Below, piece by piece: positions 21,004 to 31,832 of a stretch of 64,000 nucleotides of DNA. The stretch is from Pachypanchax playfairii (Eukaryota; Chordata; Actinopteri; Cyprinodontiformes; Aplocheilidae): positions 1,143,239 to 1,207,238 of the forward strand of contig SSNP01000131.1 in the NCBI GenBank assembly GCA_006937955.1. The letters are read 5' to 3'. The notes beneath the pieces were generated by a model. That model searched no databases. It had not been told where the DNA came from and saw only the letters and a program-made list of their open reading frames with translations. Each line of letters starts with the position of its first letter. Position 1 is the stretch's first letter. The translations under genes and the position numbers were made by a program.

Positions 21004-21222
21004 TGTGGCTCAGTGGTTAGAGCGGTTGTCTTCCAACTTGAAGGTTGGTGGATCGATCCCGGCTTCCACTGCCACATGTCGAAGTGTCCTTGGGCAAGAC
21101 ACTGAACCCCATGTTGCCCCCGATCTGCATATCGGGTTGTTTGAATGGGTAAATGCAAAATCTTGTAGTGACTATTGAGTGATCAGAATGACTAGAAAAG
21201 TGCTATACAAATACAATAAAAG
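21004..21222 (+). mobile_element. tRNA-derived SINE
   Basis: A box TGGCTCAGTGG (~21006) and B box GGATCGATCCC (~21050), followed by CCTTGGGCAAGACACTGAAC, ATATCGGGTTG and the tail GTGCTATACAAATACAATAA. It lacks the ~30-bp insertion and one of the two ATCGGGTTG units present in the copy at 13149. The start is cut a few bases before the A box. Confidence 0.85.
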
Positions 21223-21976
21223 AAAAAATAGAAATAATAAATAGATGAATAAGACTACATTTGGTCAGGAGGAGGGAAAAAGGTTCCTTTAGTCCAGATG
21301 CAGCCCATCTAATCCATAGATTTAGAATTTGTAGATACATCAGGTAGCCACCAATGCCGATCAGCAAGTACCCCACGATCAATAAACCCAAATATGTAAA
21401 CATCCTCCACGTCTTCGACATCTAGGGTAGACAGGCATACCATCTTCCACTCACTCCAGGAATCCATAGGAAACACGGCCGGGAGGGTTGACTCCGGGCA
21501 TGACGGCTCCCCTTTTTTCAGCCTTAAGTTTGACCAAGAAACCAGATCCATTTTTAATTTTCAGTTTGCAGCAGCCAGTACAGAGAAATGCAGAGACGCA
21601 GACACAAGCAGGCACAGTGGGGGAGGAGGAAAAGATAAGGGAGCAGCTGGAAGAAGCAACCGTTCTCAACGAGACTGCTGGACACGTTCCTGTGTCATAG
21701 AGAATCCATACGTTTATATGCACAGCTCCGACAGATATGGACAAAATATGCACAAAACATTTGGAGGTATCATCTTTATATGCATCTCACTGAATCCTGC
21801 CCTTTCTCGCTAGTTGCTTGACCGTGCACCTCCTCTGATGGTCTCCCACGCCCTGTCGCTGTCAAGTAACTGTAACTAGGCTGCCCAGGTGTTCACACGC
21901 GTGTCTGGCGTGCTTGTTCTCTGGTTTGTTTGTGGTTTAATCATAATTTTATTTTACCCTAATATATTGTAATTAC
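21223..21976. other. Intergenic, nothing recognised
   Basis: Overlapping frames on both strands at 21309-21753 have no identifiable domain. No repeat boundaries were found. Confidence 0.45.
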
Positions 21977-21984
21977 GTTATTAC

Positions 21985-22630
21985 TAGGGCTGGGACTTTA
22001 ACGCGTTAATTAATATTAATTAATTACACAAAAATAGCGCGTTAATTTTTTTACGCATTTTAATCGCACTTATTTAAGCACCGCAGAACATCTCTCATGA
22101 GTTTCAGCAGACCGATTATACTGGCGCACCTACCAGCGTTCATTATTTAGGACAACAACAAACCACAGTGAACATGAATGAAGAAGCGACCGCTTTGATT
22201 GGCCCCGTGGATGGGAAGTTTTGTTATAAAAAATTACGGGATGGAAGCGTGGATAAGAGCATGTGTGCAAGCTATGTAGCAAGGAATTTGCACATCACCG
22301 CAGCACATCGGGCCTGAAGTATCACCTCAATGTTAAACATATAGCAGCTAGCGTGGACGTTAGCCCGACTCCGAGTACAAGTGTAGACATTTTCTACACT
22401 TAATGCACTGGTCTGTTGGACTTGGTTGAACAAAAATAAACAATATTTGTTGCTTAAGCTTATGTGTATTCAGTCATGATTCAGTAGTATACTAAAAATC
22501 CGTTTGAAGAAAATTCTCACTGTTCTCTGGTCAAATATTTATATGCGATTAAAATGTGATTAATTTTGATGAAATAATTACAAAGCCTCTAATTAATTAG
22601 ATTAAAATTTTTAATCGAGTCCTGGCCCTA
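21985..22630 (+). mobile_element. hAT non-autonomous element with BED-finger remnant
   Basis: A 646-bp element with a perfect 8-bp target duplication GTTATTAC (21977-21984 and 22631-22638). The tips are TAGGGCTGGGACTTTAACGC and, read inward from the right, TAGGGCCAGGACTCGATTAA. Subterminal zones hold ACGCGTTAATTAAT-type and TTAATCGCA/TTTTAATCGAG-type words. The interior retains the first coding part of a hAT transposase; the dimerisation and catalytic regions are deleted. Confidence 0.9.
22174..22403 (+). pseudogene. hAT transposase N-terminus with BED zinc finger, frameshifted
   Basis: ATG at 22174 opens MNEEATALIGPVDGKF...GSVDKS. A one-base shift near 22255 is needed to continue into CKLCSKEFAHH...GLKYHLNVKH, where CxxC (Cys codons 22266 and 22275) and HxxxxH form a BED-type DNA-binding finger. 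The shifted frame ends at TAA 22401 after a Ser/Thr/Pro linker. BED fingers bind transposon ends in hAT proteins. With no RNase-H-like domain this is a relic. Confidence 0.75.
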
Positions 22631-22792
22631 GTTATTACATAATTTCCAATTATCAATACCGAACACTGCTACTCGTGTTTATAGTCCAAATGAGCACTGA
22701 GAAATAAATGCACACAACACTTACATGTACAAAACTGCTGGGCACCGAGGTCGTGTATGTAACCATTGTCCACTGCAATGTATGTGTGTCTA

Positions 22793-22872
22793 GACCAGTC
22801 CAGACCAAAAGTTTGGACACGCCTCATTCTCTTTGAATGAGAATGTGTGTCCAAACTTTTGGTCTGTACTAT
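22793..22872. mobile_element. Tc1-like terminal repeats collapsed to a hairpin
   Basis: CCAGACCAAAAGTTTGGACA, a short CATTCTCTTTGAATGAGAATG centre, then the inverse TGTCCAAACTTTTGGTCTGT. The AGACCAAAAGTTTGGACAC tip is that of a well-known fish Tc1-like transposon; here two tips lie almost back to back with no internal sequence. Arms are about 28 bp plus an inner ATTCTC/GAGAAT pairing. A TA-rich flank follows directly. Confidence 0.75.
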
Positions 22873-22886
22873 ATATATATACATAG

Positions 22887-22962
<76 letters not shown>
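22869..22962. repeat. TA and TG microsatellite
   Basis: A TA-rich run (22869-22897) passes into an uninterrupted (GT)n of about 32 units, 22899-22962. Open frames of repeated VC or HT residues across it are artefacts. Length variation between individuals is expected. Confidence 0.95.
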
Positions 22963-22966
<4 letters not shown>

Positions 22967-24070
22967 ACACACTGGGGGTAGGGGGGGTCAGACTGCAGGA
23001 CAGAGGAGGAGGAGGAGGATGGATGAACAGGTAGCTACCTCCACACCTCTGGTCCTAGAATAAAGCCATACAAACATGTCACACTTAGCTATCAATTTAG
23101 CTGTCAGCAGATTACACTCTCTAATACACATACAGTACACACTAAGAAAAGCTGGATGAAGAAGGAGAGACAAAGAGGAATGGAAGTGAAATTTGAGAAA
23201 GATAAGAGACAAAAGAAGGAAAGATGTCAAAAGGAAGAGACTTGATGAACATGCTGAACAACTGCCAAAAATCATCTGGTTTCTCTGAGGGTTTGCCTTT
23301 TGATTATTGCACGTATACCTTCTTCCATCCCTCCAGTACTATTTTTGCCCAGTTACCATGGTAACCATCATTCTCCTGTTCGTGTGCATGTGTATGTGTT
23401 TGAGGAAGGTAAAGCAGACCTTGTAGCTTATAGAAACTGTATTGTCCACATCTCAGCACTGTGCAACCCTCCACCAGCTCTGATATATACACCGAGTGAA
23501 TAAAGCTGGGGTGTGTCCCAAATCCAAATTTCACCCACAATTCCTTTCTCAGTCCCACAGCTGATCCCATCAACTTGATTTATTCATTTATAGTTTGAGA
23601 TTCATGGCCCAAGTTATGCAGAACAAATTAAGGACACATAGAATGAACAGGTGCTTATTAAGGTCCATTCCAGATAGAGCTCCATTATAGAATACTCTAA
23701 TTAAACTGCTTTGTACTGAAGCTACATCCAGCTGACCTCATCGCCTCTGAAGACACTTCAGCTCCATCACGCAACCAGGATCTACTTTATTACAACCCTG
23801 CACACCATCTGCACTAATTAGAGTGTGTGTTTTATGTATACATGTTTAGAGAATAGCTCCATTTTTTTTTACATGTTTATGAGCTGTGTGCCACCTTGTT
23901 CCAAATTTACTCACTGCAAATTGTCATCAAGTACCAATTGTTATGTGTCAAAAAGATTAAATTTGTTATGCCAAATTTCTTAGGTCAATTTTTTTCCCAT
24001 CACCTTGACTAATTCCATTAACTGTTGAGTTTTAATTGTTTTAATTTACACTTTTATTTCCAGCAGCACC
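22963..24070. other. Intergenic, nothing firm
   Basis: Includes a (GGA)n-like purine run near 23003-23020. The frames at 22988-23573 overlap on both strands without motifs. AT-rich thereafter. Confidence 0.45.
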
Positions 24071-24463
24071 ACTACACTCTCAGAAATAGAGGTACGAGAC
24101 AAGGACATTTTTGTACCTATAGGTAAATTGTTTCAAAATGTTCCCTTAAAAGTACAATATTGGTCTTTAAAAGGCCAGAAATGTCCCTCTGAGTGTTCAA
24201 ATTGATATAAAGTACAAATTTGTACCATTTCAACTGCACCTGCAACCCTGGCCAAGGCTGGTTAATCTCAATATTATTAAGTTTCTTTCATCATTTTCAA
24301 TATTACAGTGGGGCAAAAAAGTATTTAGTCAGCCACCAATTGTGTAAGTTCTCCCACTTAAAAAGATCAGAGAGGCCTGTAATTTTCATCATAGGTATAC
24401 CTCAACTATGAGAGACAAAATGAGGAAAAAAAATCCAGAAAATCACATTGTCTGATTTTTAAA

Positions 24464-25435
24464 NNNNNNNNNNNNNNNNNNNNNNNNNNNNNNNNNNNNN
24501 NNNNNNNNNNNNNNNNNNNNNNNNNNNNNNNNNNNNNNNNNNNNNNNNNNNNNNNNNNNNNNNNNNNNNNNNNNNNNNNNNNNNNNNNNNNNNNNNNNNN
24601 NNNNNNNNNNNNNNNNNNNNNNNNNNNNNNNNNNNNNNNNNNNNNNNNNNNNNNNNNNNNNNNNNNNNNNNNNNNNNNNNNNNNNNNNNNNNNNNNNNNN
24701 NNNNNNNNNNNNNNNNNNNNNNNNNNNNNNNNNNNNNNNNNNNNNNNNNNNNNNNNNNNNNNNNNNNNNNNNNNNNNNNNNNNNNNNNNNNNNNNNNNNN
24801 NNNNNNNNNNNNNNNNNNNNNNNNNNNNNNNNNNNNNNNNNNNNNNNNNNNNNNNNNNNNNNNNNNNNNNNNNNNNNNNNNNNNNNNNNNNNNNNNNNNN
24901 NNNNNNNNNNNNNNNNNNNNNNNNNNNNNNNNNNNNNNNNNNNNNNNNNNNNNNNNNNNNNNNNNNNNNNNNNNNNNNNNNNNNNNNNNNNNNNNNNNNN
25001 NNNNNNNNNNNNNNNNNNNNNNNNNNNNNNNNNNNNNNNNNNNNNNNNNNNNNNNNNNNNNNNNNNNNNNNNNNNNNNNNNNNNNNNNNNNNNNNNNNNN
25101 NNNNNNNNNNNNNNNNNNNNNNNNNNNNNNNNNNNNNNNNNNNNNNNNNNNNNNNNNNNNNNNNNNNNNNNNNNNNNNNNNNNNNNNNNNNNNNNNNNNN
25201 NNNNNNNNNNNNNNNNNNNNNNNNNNNNNNNNNNNNNNNNNNNNNNNNNNNNNNNNNNNNNNNNNNNNNNNNNNNNNNNNNNNNNNNNNNNNNNNNNNNN
25301 NNNNNNNNNNNNNNNNNNNNNNNNNNNNNNNNNNNNNNNNNNNNNNNNNNNNNNNNNNNNNNNNNNNNNNNNNNNNNNNNNNNNNNNNNNNNNNNNNNNN
25401 NNNNNNNNNNNNNNNNNNNNNNNNNNNNNNNNNNN
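24464..25435. other. Assembly gap (972 N)
   Basis: A run of unknown bases in the middle of the Tc1 element. Most of the transposase gene would be located here if the element is full length. Confidence 1.
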
Positions 25436-25530
25436 AGCTGCTTACCTATTGCAGATTCAGTCTTCCCAGCCTGGTGAAGGTCTACAATTTTGTTTCTGGT
25501 GTCCTTTGACAGCTCTTTGGTCTTGGCCAT
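25436..25530 (-). CDS. Tc1-like transposase, N-terminal codons only
   Basis: The minus-strand ATG at 25530 starts MAKTKELSKDTRNKIVDLHQ, then AGKTESAIGKQ, and runs into the gap. This is the first helix-turn-helix of the PAIRED-like DNA-binding domain of fish Tc1 transposases; the family proteins are about 340 residues. An intact start is seen, but completeness cannot be judged because the remaining ~310 codons fall in unsequenced bases. Confidence 0.85.
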
Positions 25531-26077
25531 AGTGGAGTTTGGAGCGTGACTGTTTGAGGTTGTGGACAGGTGTCTTTTACACTGATAACGAGTTCACACA
25601 GGTGCCATTAATACAGGTAACGAGTGGAGGACCGAGGAGCCTCTTAAAGAAGTTACAGGTCTGTGAAAGCCAGAAATCTTACTTGTTTGTAGGTGACCAA
25701 ATACTTATTTTCCACCATAATTTGCAAATAAATTCTTTAAAAATCAGACAATGTGATTTTCTGGATTTTTTTTCCTCATTTTGTCTCTCATAGTTGAGGT
25801 ATACCTATGATGAAAATTACAGGCCTCTCTGATCTTTTTAAGTGGGAGAACTTACACAATTGGTGGCTGACTTAATAACTTAATAATATTGAGATTAACC
25901 AGCCTTGGCCAGGGTTGCAGGTGCAGTTGAAATGGTACAATATATCAATTTGAACACTCTAAGGGGCATTTCTGGCCTTTTAAAGACCAATATTGTACTT
26001 TTAAGGGAACATTTTGAAACAATTTACCTATAGGTACAAAAATGTTCTTGTCTCGTACCTCTATTTCTGAGAGTGTA

Positions 26078-27935
26078 CAAAAGCAGTACATCCGTATGAA
26101 AGAAGAAGCTATCAAAACTCTATAAACAGAATGACTTATTTTCTGAAAAACATAATGTACCTGTTTCCACCTCTGTATCAGCATGAGTTACGGTGCTGTT
26201 ACAGCTTTGTCTGGAAACATATACAGCTATTTAACCAGCAGGCTATGGTTTAGCTGCATTTATACCTGCCTAAAATACTCCATGTACAAGTGTGTTTTTG
26301 GCATCACTATTGACAGAGCACCGTTGGGTAGCTATTGTAAGCATTCAGCATTCAGACGCAAGCTGCCTATAAAGCTTTCAGTAAGTGCATGAGGACAGAT
26401 GCATTTTGTTGTTGCAACAAAAAATGCAACATCAAAGTGTTGCTGCTTCATCTGCACCAGGAATGTCAAACTCATTTTAACGTGTCTGAGAATCACGTGA
26501 TCTATATTTAACTGTATTGTTAGATTGTTTATCACTTCATGTTAATCCTCTATGTACTACAGCAAAATAGGAAACATTGTTTATCTCATGTTTCTAACAG
26601 GTTGTGTGAACTGTCATTTCCTAAAGAACAACCCAGAATTCCGGTCACTTTTTCTTGCCAGCTGTTGAGGAGGCAGATGCTTTTTGTTTTACTGTTCCTG
26701 TGGCAGGAGGTCCTGGTCCTGACGGACCGAATTTTCTTCCAGAGGGGAGAGATTAACAGATTTTATGTCTGGGATGAGAGGAATCAGTCCCAGTCTATCC
26801 TGCATGCTTCAGAACTAAACCATGCTACAACTATCAAAGCAGAAGGGTTGTCCTAAATATGATTTCTTCAAACATCTTCTAAGACAAGAGCAAAGTTTAC
26901 AATCCAATCATTATCAATACATCAGAATAAGAAGGTAATTAGAACTCTTTGACGAGTCCACTACCCTAAAGTGGCTGTCTTTAAGAATGTGTCTTAACTG
27001 CAACAGCATATCATTTTGTGCAAATGTAGTTCAACTCAGAGTATATTTAGAAATTGCTGGTTTGGGTCAGTAAATGCATGACGGGTCTATCACTTGCCAT
27101 TTTAGATGCAGAAATGTTTTCCCATTTTTGAGACTGTTTGATTATAACTCATCAGCAAACAGAGGTTTTTGAGACAATTTCAAAAAAGGAAGTTGAATAC
27201 AAAATAATAGTAAGTAGAAACCCAAAGCTTAAGTTTACATTGAGCAGGACTTTATCAGAATGTCTGGATTATCTTTTTATATTATGTGGTCACTAACACT
27301 GCTGCTGTTTTCTCTCAGTGGGAGATTGTTGCTTACTGTGTTGTTCACAAAAGTTTTGTTTTCTTCATTCTCTTTGTTTTGTTACTGTTTTTTTATTTAA
27401 AAAAAGTCTTTTTTCTTGTTTGTTGTTGTTATCAAATACTTATGAACAAGGGATTTCTTAATAATGAGTTCCTATTTGTCCCAGATTCAATTCTGAGGAC
27501 ACTTAAAATACATTCTGGGTTGACAGTCTTGATCTGATGTCTGCACGCTCTTACAGAGGACAGTAAAATAATACACACATAACAGTTATTTGCATTGATT
27601 CTCCAGGGTTGTTACCTTATTAGTTCTGCAAAACAATGAGGAAAATAACTTTTCACAGGTTCAATATAAAAACAACTTTTGTTTAAAAAAAATTTCTAAA
27701 CAAAAAACAAAACAAAAAAAATGAATTTATTTTTTGTATTTTTTCCTCAAAAAGTACAGTATTTGTTTTGAATAAAATCATTCCTGATGAAGACTTGTGG
27801 TGAAGACTTTCTAAAAATCATGAGTGCTAACTGAGAAACAAACCAATAATTAAAGTATGGAAGCAGTTACCTGTTCATCTACATTTTAAAATATGTATAT
27901 TATTACCAGACCTTGTGTAACATGACTAATTAACT
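26078..27935. other. Intergenic, no gene recognised
   Basis: AT-rich, with poly-A and poly-T rich zones around 27390-27420 and 27690-27760. Frames at 26183-26856 and 27286-27537 have no domain. Confidence 0.5.
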
Positions 27936-27937
27936 CT

Positions 27938-28135
27938 TTTCCAACCCTAGTCCTCACTACCTCGCATGTTTTAGACGGATCCCTGCTGTTATACACCAGA
28001 TTTAGACTTATGGCTGATTGACAGGCTCCTGCTGAGATTCACAATGTGCTACGAATGAACATCATTTGAATCAGGCGTGTTAGCAAGCAGCAACACATCT
28101 AAACATGCAGGACAGTGGGGCCTGACGACTGGGAA
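27938..28135. mobile_element. Diverged palindromic hAT-like MITE
   Basis: TTCCAACCCTAGTCCTCAC at the left and CAGTGGGGCCTGACGACTGG at the right bracket inner segments GTTTTAGACGGATCCCTGCT and GAATCAGGCGTGTTAGCAAG, ACATCTAAACATGCAGGAC. The order and palindromic layout match the element at 5455-5680. Target duplication is not evident. Confidence 0.6.
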
Positions 28136-28194
28136 ACAATTAACAAGTTTGCAGAGATTGGCAGTCGTCTTGACATGTTAAGCCAAAACATTTT

Positions 28195-28325
28195 TCCGGG
28201 AAAAAAAAAAGGCAACTGGACTTTTTTTCGGCTTATTGAAAATGTTTCACCTTCCATCCAAAAGTCTTCTTCAGGTTCCAGGTTTACAAGTTGTTGTGAC
28301 CACAAAATGAATAGGATTGTTAAAG
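28195..28325 (-). repeat. Interspersed repeat fragment (LINE-like frame)
   Basis: The minus-strand residues LEPEEDFWMEGETFSI come from the motif CTTCATCCAAAAGnCTTCTTCAGG that recurs across fish genomes next to LINE remnants. Boundaries were not determined. Confidence 0.35.
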
Positions 28326-28765
28326 GCTTGATACAAACGGCTGTGAACATGCTAGGAATGGTTTTTGGACTATTTCCTATAACCTCCTTAGCCTTATGTC
28401 AGCTTTATATGAATCTAGTGCACGTGGCCCATTCAGAAGTTCAGGTCAATGGTCTGGTCCTAGATTCTCCATGAACGTGCCATGACAACCCTCTGCTAAG
28501 TGTCACCATGTGGATGCCTTCCAAACAATATATGCACAGCATGTCATGATCTGGGATTATTTACTTTTTATTTACTTTATTATTTAATTCTAAAGTTGTA
28601 GAGGACTGTATGTTTTTACCTGCACAATAAACTGTAACAAAAAGCTGTTTCCAGAAAACTCCATTTACATCAGACAACATGGTGCAACAGCTCAGCAAAG
28701 GTGTCGGGGTCTGTTCCGACTGGTGGTCCACCTCATAGAGGACACCAACATGGCCATCATCTCTC
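28326..28765. other. Intergenic, nothing recognised
   Basis: No gene or repeat could be fixed; an AATAAA occurs near 28626. Confidence 0.45.
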
Positions 28766-28770
28766 TAAAT

Positions 28771-29042
28771 GGTAAATGTCCTGTATTTGTATAGCACTTT
28801 TCTAGTCATTCAGACCACTCAAAGGGCTTTCACACTACAAGTTTTACATTTACCCATTCACACAACCCGATATGTAAACCGGGGGGAGAGGGTAGGGGCT
28901 AACACTCACACAACCCGATATGCAGATGGGGTTCAGTGTCTTGCCCAAGGACACTTAGACATGTGGCGGTGGAAGCTGGGATCGATCCACCAACCTTCAA
29001 GTTGGAGGACGACTGCTCTAACCACTGAGCCACAGTCGCCCC
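28771..29042 (-). mobile_element. tRNA-derived SINE, minus orientation
   Basis: On the minus strand: GGGGCGACTGTGGCTCAGTG start with A box, GGTTGGTGGATCGATCCC B box, CCGCCACATGTCTAAG, CCTTGGGCAAGACACTGAAC, two ATATCGGGTTG units separated by GAGTGTTAGCCCCTACCCTC, and the tail AGTGCTATACAAATACAGGA then CATTTACCATT. This is the most complete two-unit copy beside the one at 13149. The ORF-like translation on this strand is incidental. Confidence 0.88.
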
Positions 29043-30885
29043 ACTAGCAGGTACAGCTAGTAGATCTTCTCTGTCTGAGGTGTAGCAGGAGTCTCTCTGC
29101 ATTATTGTCAATTAGAAGCTTTTCCACAGATGTGATGATCAACACTCAGAATTTTAGAGAAATTGGACCTCTGCAACACATATTCCCAGACAAAATGTGG
29201 TGACAGCCAGAGGCTCTTAATAACAACAGCTTGTAATTGGTGTGAGCTGCACATGGGGGCCGTTAACGCATCTTATGACATTAATTTTTATAAAATGGTC
29301 ATGAAGAGAGCAAGAACTCTGCAGCCAGCATATTGTCGAATTATATTACTTTACCTCATATTTTCAAAATTTTATGAAGTTACTCATACGACAGCCAGAA
29401 CAACTTCCTGTAGAAAACAATGTCTGCCTCCACAAATGTTCAAGAACTCCAGATTTTGTAGGAAACGGGAGATTTTCTCACACCAGAGATGCGAGGTGTT
29501 GTAGTCAACACCTCACATAGACAATTGGGAATTTTCTTTTAGCAAAAAACGAGCATAGAAGGTAAACAAAAGTAAGAAAATGATTTACAAGAAAGAATTG
29601 CCAAACAGTTTGAGGTATTTTTGGAGGCTTTTCCATCATATAACCACCAACTGAACGGGATAAACAGCCACAACAAAAGAGATAACATGTACAAATCCAC
29701 ATGATCATTTTGATAACAGTACAAATATTATCTCTGTTTAGTAACTTTGAGTTTACAGGAAAATGAGCATATTTTTTTATTGTTTAAAAGAAAAAAAGCT
29801 TTAGGTATAAGCTATAAAACTGAGTTCAGTGTAATCTGACTATGTGAAAACATATTTGATGAAATAACAGTCTGGTGTTCAGGTTCCATTTTAAATGTGC
29901 CTGCTGTTGATTAGTTGGTTAGAAAAATGACTGATGACAGCATGTGTTTTAAACTAAACATTTTACATTTTTTATTAGAATGTGAAAGATGCAGTTTAGC
30001 TTTAATCACTCACTGTATTAATAAAACCAAAAATCGTTCATCAAAGTAATTAATTATTAACCTTTTGGAACCAGAGCAGCTGGAGCACAGATCTGTGGAG
30101 GAAGGGGTGAGTCAATCTGAATGATTCCTTGAAGATGAAGAAACAATCTAGTTGGTTTGCTTTGCTGTGTTTGATTAATGTAGCAGGCAGGGTGGAGAGG
30201 ACTGAGGAGCCACATCAAGGAGCGAGGAGGCAAAGGAGACAAGGTGAGTCCAGGAGTACAGGTGAGGATTGTCGCTCTCTTCACAACATCAGACACAGGT
30301 TGGTTCTTTGAAACGGGCGTTTATTCACAAGCATTTCCTCCAGAAGCTTTAGCCATGCAAAATTTGATAACTTCTTGCCATCATCATCATCATGCCATAA
30401 CATCACTGGACAACACTTCACCACACCGTAAGAACTTGAAACAAAATACACCAAATATAATACATATTACCAAAAATGTACAGTATAACATGAAGAATAG
30501 AAGTCAAACTAACATTAAGATGTGATAAAGAAAGATAAAACAAAGTAAAACATATACCTCGTTGGCTGCTTGTCATGAAAAGAGGTTCTTAAGTCCTTAA
30601 ATGACACTCTTTTACCATTTAACTTCATTTAGTTTCACATTTCAAGCAAGGAAAAGGAGCGCTGCATTTTGTGTTCACAGTCTCAGTAATTTCTGCCGCC
30701 AATGCGGGATCTCGCAAGATTTGCAAGCGATTAAACAGATAAACCTATATCATCTTGTACCAAATGAAATCTAAATGCATTTTAACATAACAAACCATGA
30801 AATACATCAATTTATTTATTTTCTTAATTTAATGAAATAACAAATGAACTGTACATACTTAGACAACAAAGCTTACAAGGATGAA
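29043..30885. other. Intergenic, no gene recognised
   Basis: Frames at 29163-29504 and 30057-30525 show no domain. A short CATCATCATCATCATG run lies near 30380. Confidence 0.5.
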
Positions 30886-31299
30886 GGTACACTCTCAGAA
30901 ATAGAGGTATGAGACAAGGACATTTTTGTACCTATAGGTAAATTGTTCCATCAAAAGTACAATATTGGTCTTTAAAAGGCCAGAAATGCCCCTTTGAGTG
31001 TTCAAATTGATATAAAGTACAAATTTGTACCATTTCAACTGCACCTGCAACTCTGGCCATGTCAGGTGTCATTTCTGCTGAGTGCCTGTGAGTGTTTTCA
31101 CCTGTGTTTTCAGGGGCGTGGCAGCTGTCTTCAACAGGTGGATCCAGTTCCACCATCAGCCACTGAGCTTAAGAGAGGAGTGGTGGCAGAGAGCAGGCGT
31201 CAGATTGTTCCACTCTGTTCATGGTAGATAATCAAGACCCCACTTAGAGAGATACATTTACTGTATGCTTAACATTACGTGTCTGTGTCAACCTCACCT

Positions 31300-31670
31300 T
31301 GTGCTCCTTCCCAGGACTTCCTCAGCTGGACCTTCCTAGGACCCCGGTTTCCACACCGTGGCCCTTCCTGGATCCAGCTCTTGCTTCTGGCAGCTTCCAG
31401 GCTGCTTTTGTTCTCATCCCGGACCTCCTCGGCGGTTCCCACACCACCTCCGTCCAGGATCTCTCAGAGACGGTTTCCACACCGGTCTCCACCTTGCCTC
31501 GCTCTCCTCCTCTCCTGGCCTGCCTCCGCACCATTCCTCCAGCTCCCAGGATCCACCTGTTCACCACCAAGTCAGTCTGTCCGCCCTCTACCAGCACTCA
31601 CACGCCAGCCTCAGCCGACTGGCACCTGCTTGCTCCCCGGGACTCCTGCAATTCAGCAAACCGTAAGCCT
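31300..31670 (+). other. C-rich exon-like cargo inside copy B
   Basis: A polypyrimidine tract and TTCCCAG acceptor-like site at about 31315 precede a 340-bp C/T-rich block that ends near a GTAAGC donor-like site at about 31663. A further CTGCTCAG acceptor-like site follows at 31744. All three plus-strand frames are largely open because of composition, with Pro/Ser-rich translations and no recognisable domain. It could be a captured exon or a low-complexity repeat body. Confidence 0.3.
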
Positions 31671-31773
31671 CACACCTTTTCTACATCATTCATCCATCCA
31701 GGAAAAGTCACATTACTAACCTCTCCTCTCCTCCATCTGCTCAGTATCCACCATCGCTGCCCGCACGGCTGTG

Positions 31774-31832
31774 CAGGGTACACCCCCAGCGACAAGAATT
31801 TGTACCCTTCTTGTCGCTGGGGGTGTACCCTG
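31774..31832. repeat. Perfect 25-bp-arm hairpin
   Basis: The arms CAGGGTACACCCCCAGCGAC-AAGAA (31774-31798) and their exact inverse (31808-31832) are separated by the 9-nt loop TTTGTACCC. Strongly self-pairing, GC-rich, with no mismatch. Confidence 0.9.

Larger units (their letters stand above)
24306..25871 (-). mobile_element. Tc1-like transposon containing the assembly gap
   Basis: The left end CAGTGGGGCAAAAAAGTATT follows TA at 24304-24305. The right end keeps the inverse as far as AATTGGTGGCTGACT (~25871), and the last ~25 bp are lost. Inverted arms include AGTTCTCCCACTTAAAAAGA, TATACCTCAACTATGAGAGA and CAGAAAATCACATTGTCTGA. The transposase is on the minus strand and its first codons are visible right of the gap. 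The inverted ends may have caused the assembly break. Confidence 0.9.
24075..26075. mobile_element. Long-inverted-repeat DNA transposon, copy A, split by Tc1
   Basis: The tips are CACTCTCAGAAATAGAGGTA and its inverse, each bordered by TA (24073-24074 and 26076-26077). The left arm is about 24075-24303 and the right arm about 25876-26075. The arms share TTTTGTACCTATAGGTAAAT, AAAAGTACAATATTGGTC, AAGGCCAGAAATG and TGCACCTGCAACCCTGGCC. The same arms delimit copy B at 30890-32163. A Tc1 element with the assembly gap fills the centre. No own transposase is visible. TA duplication suggests a TA-targeting superfamily; not resolved further. Confidence 0.8.

Noticed and set aside
22790..23034. Frames rich in repeated VC or HT residues
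   Set aside because: Translation of a GT/CA microsatellite.
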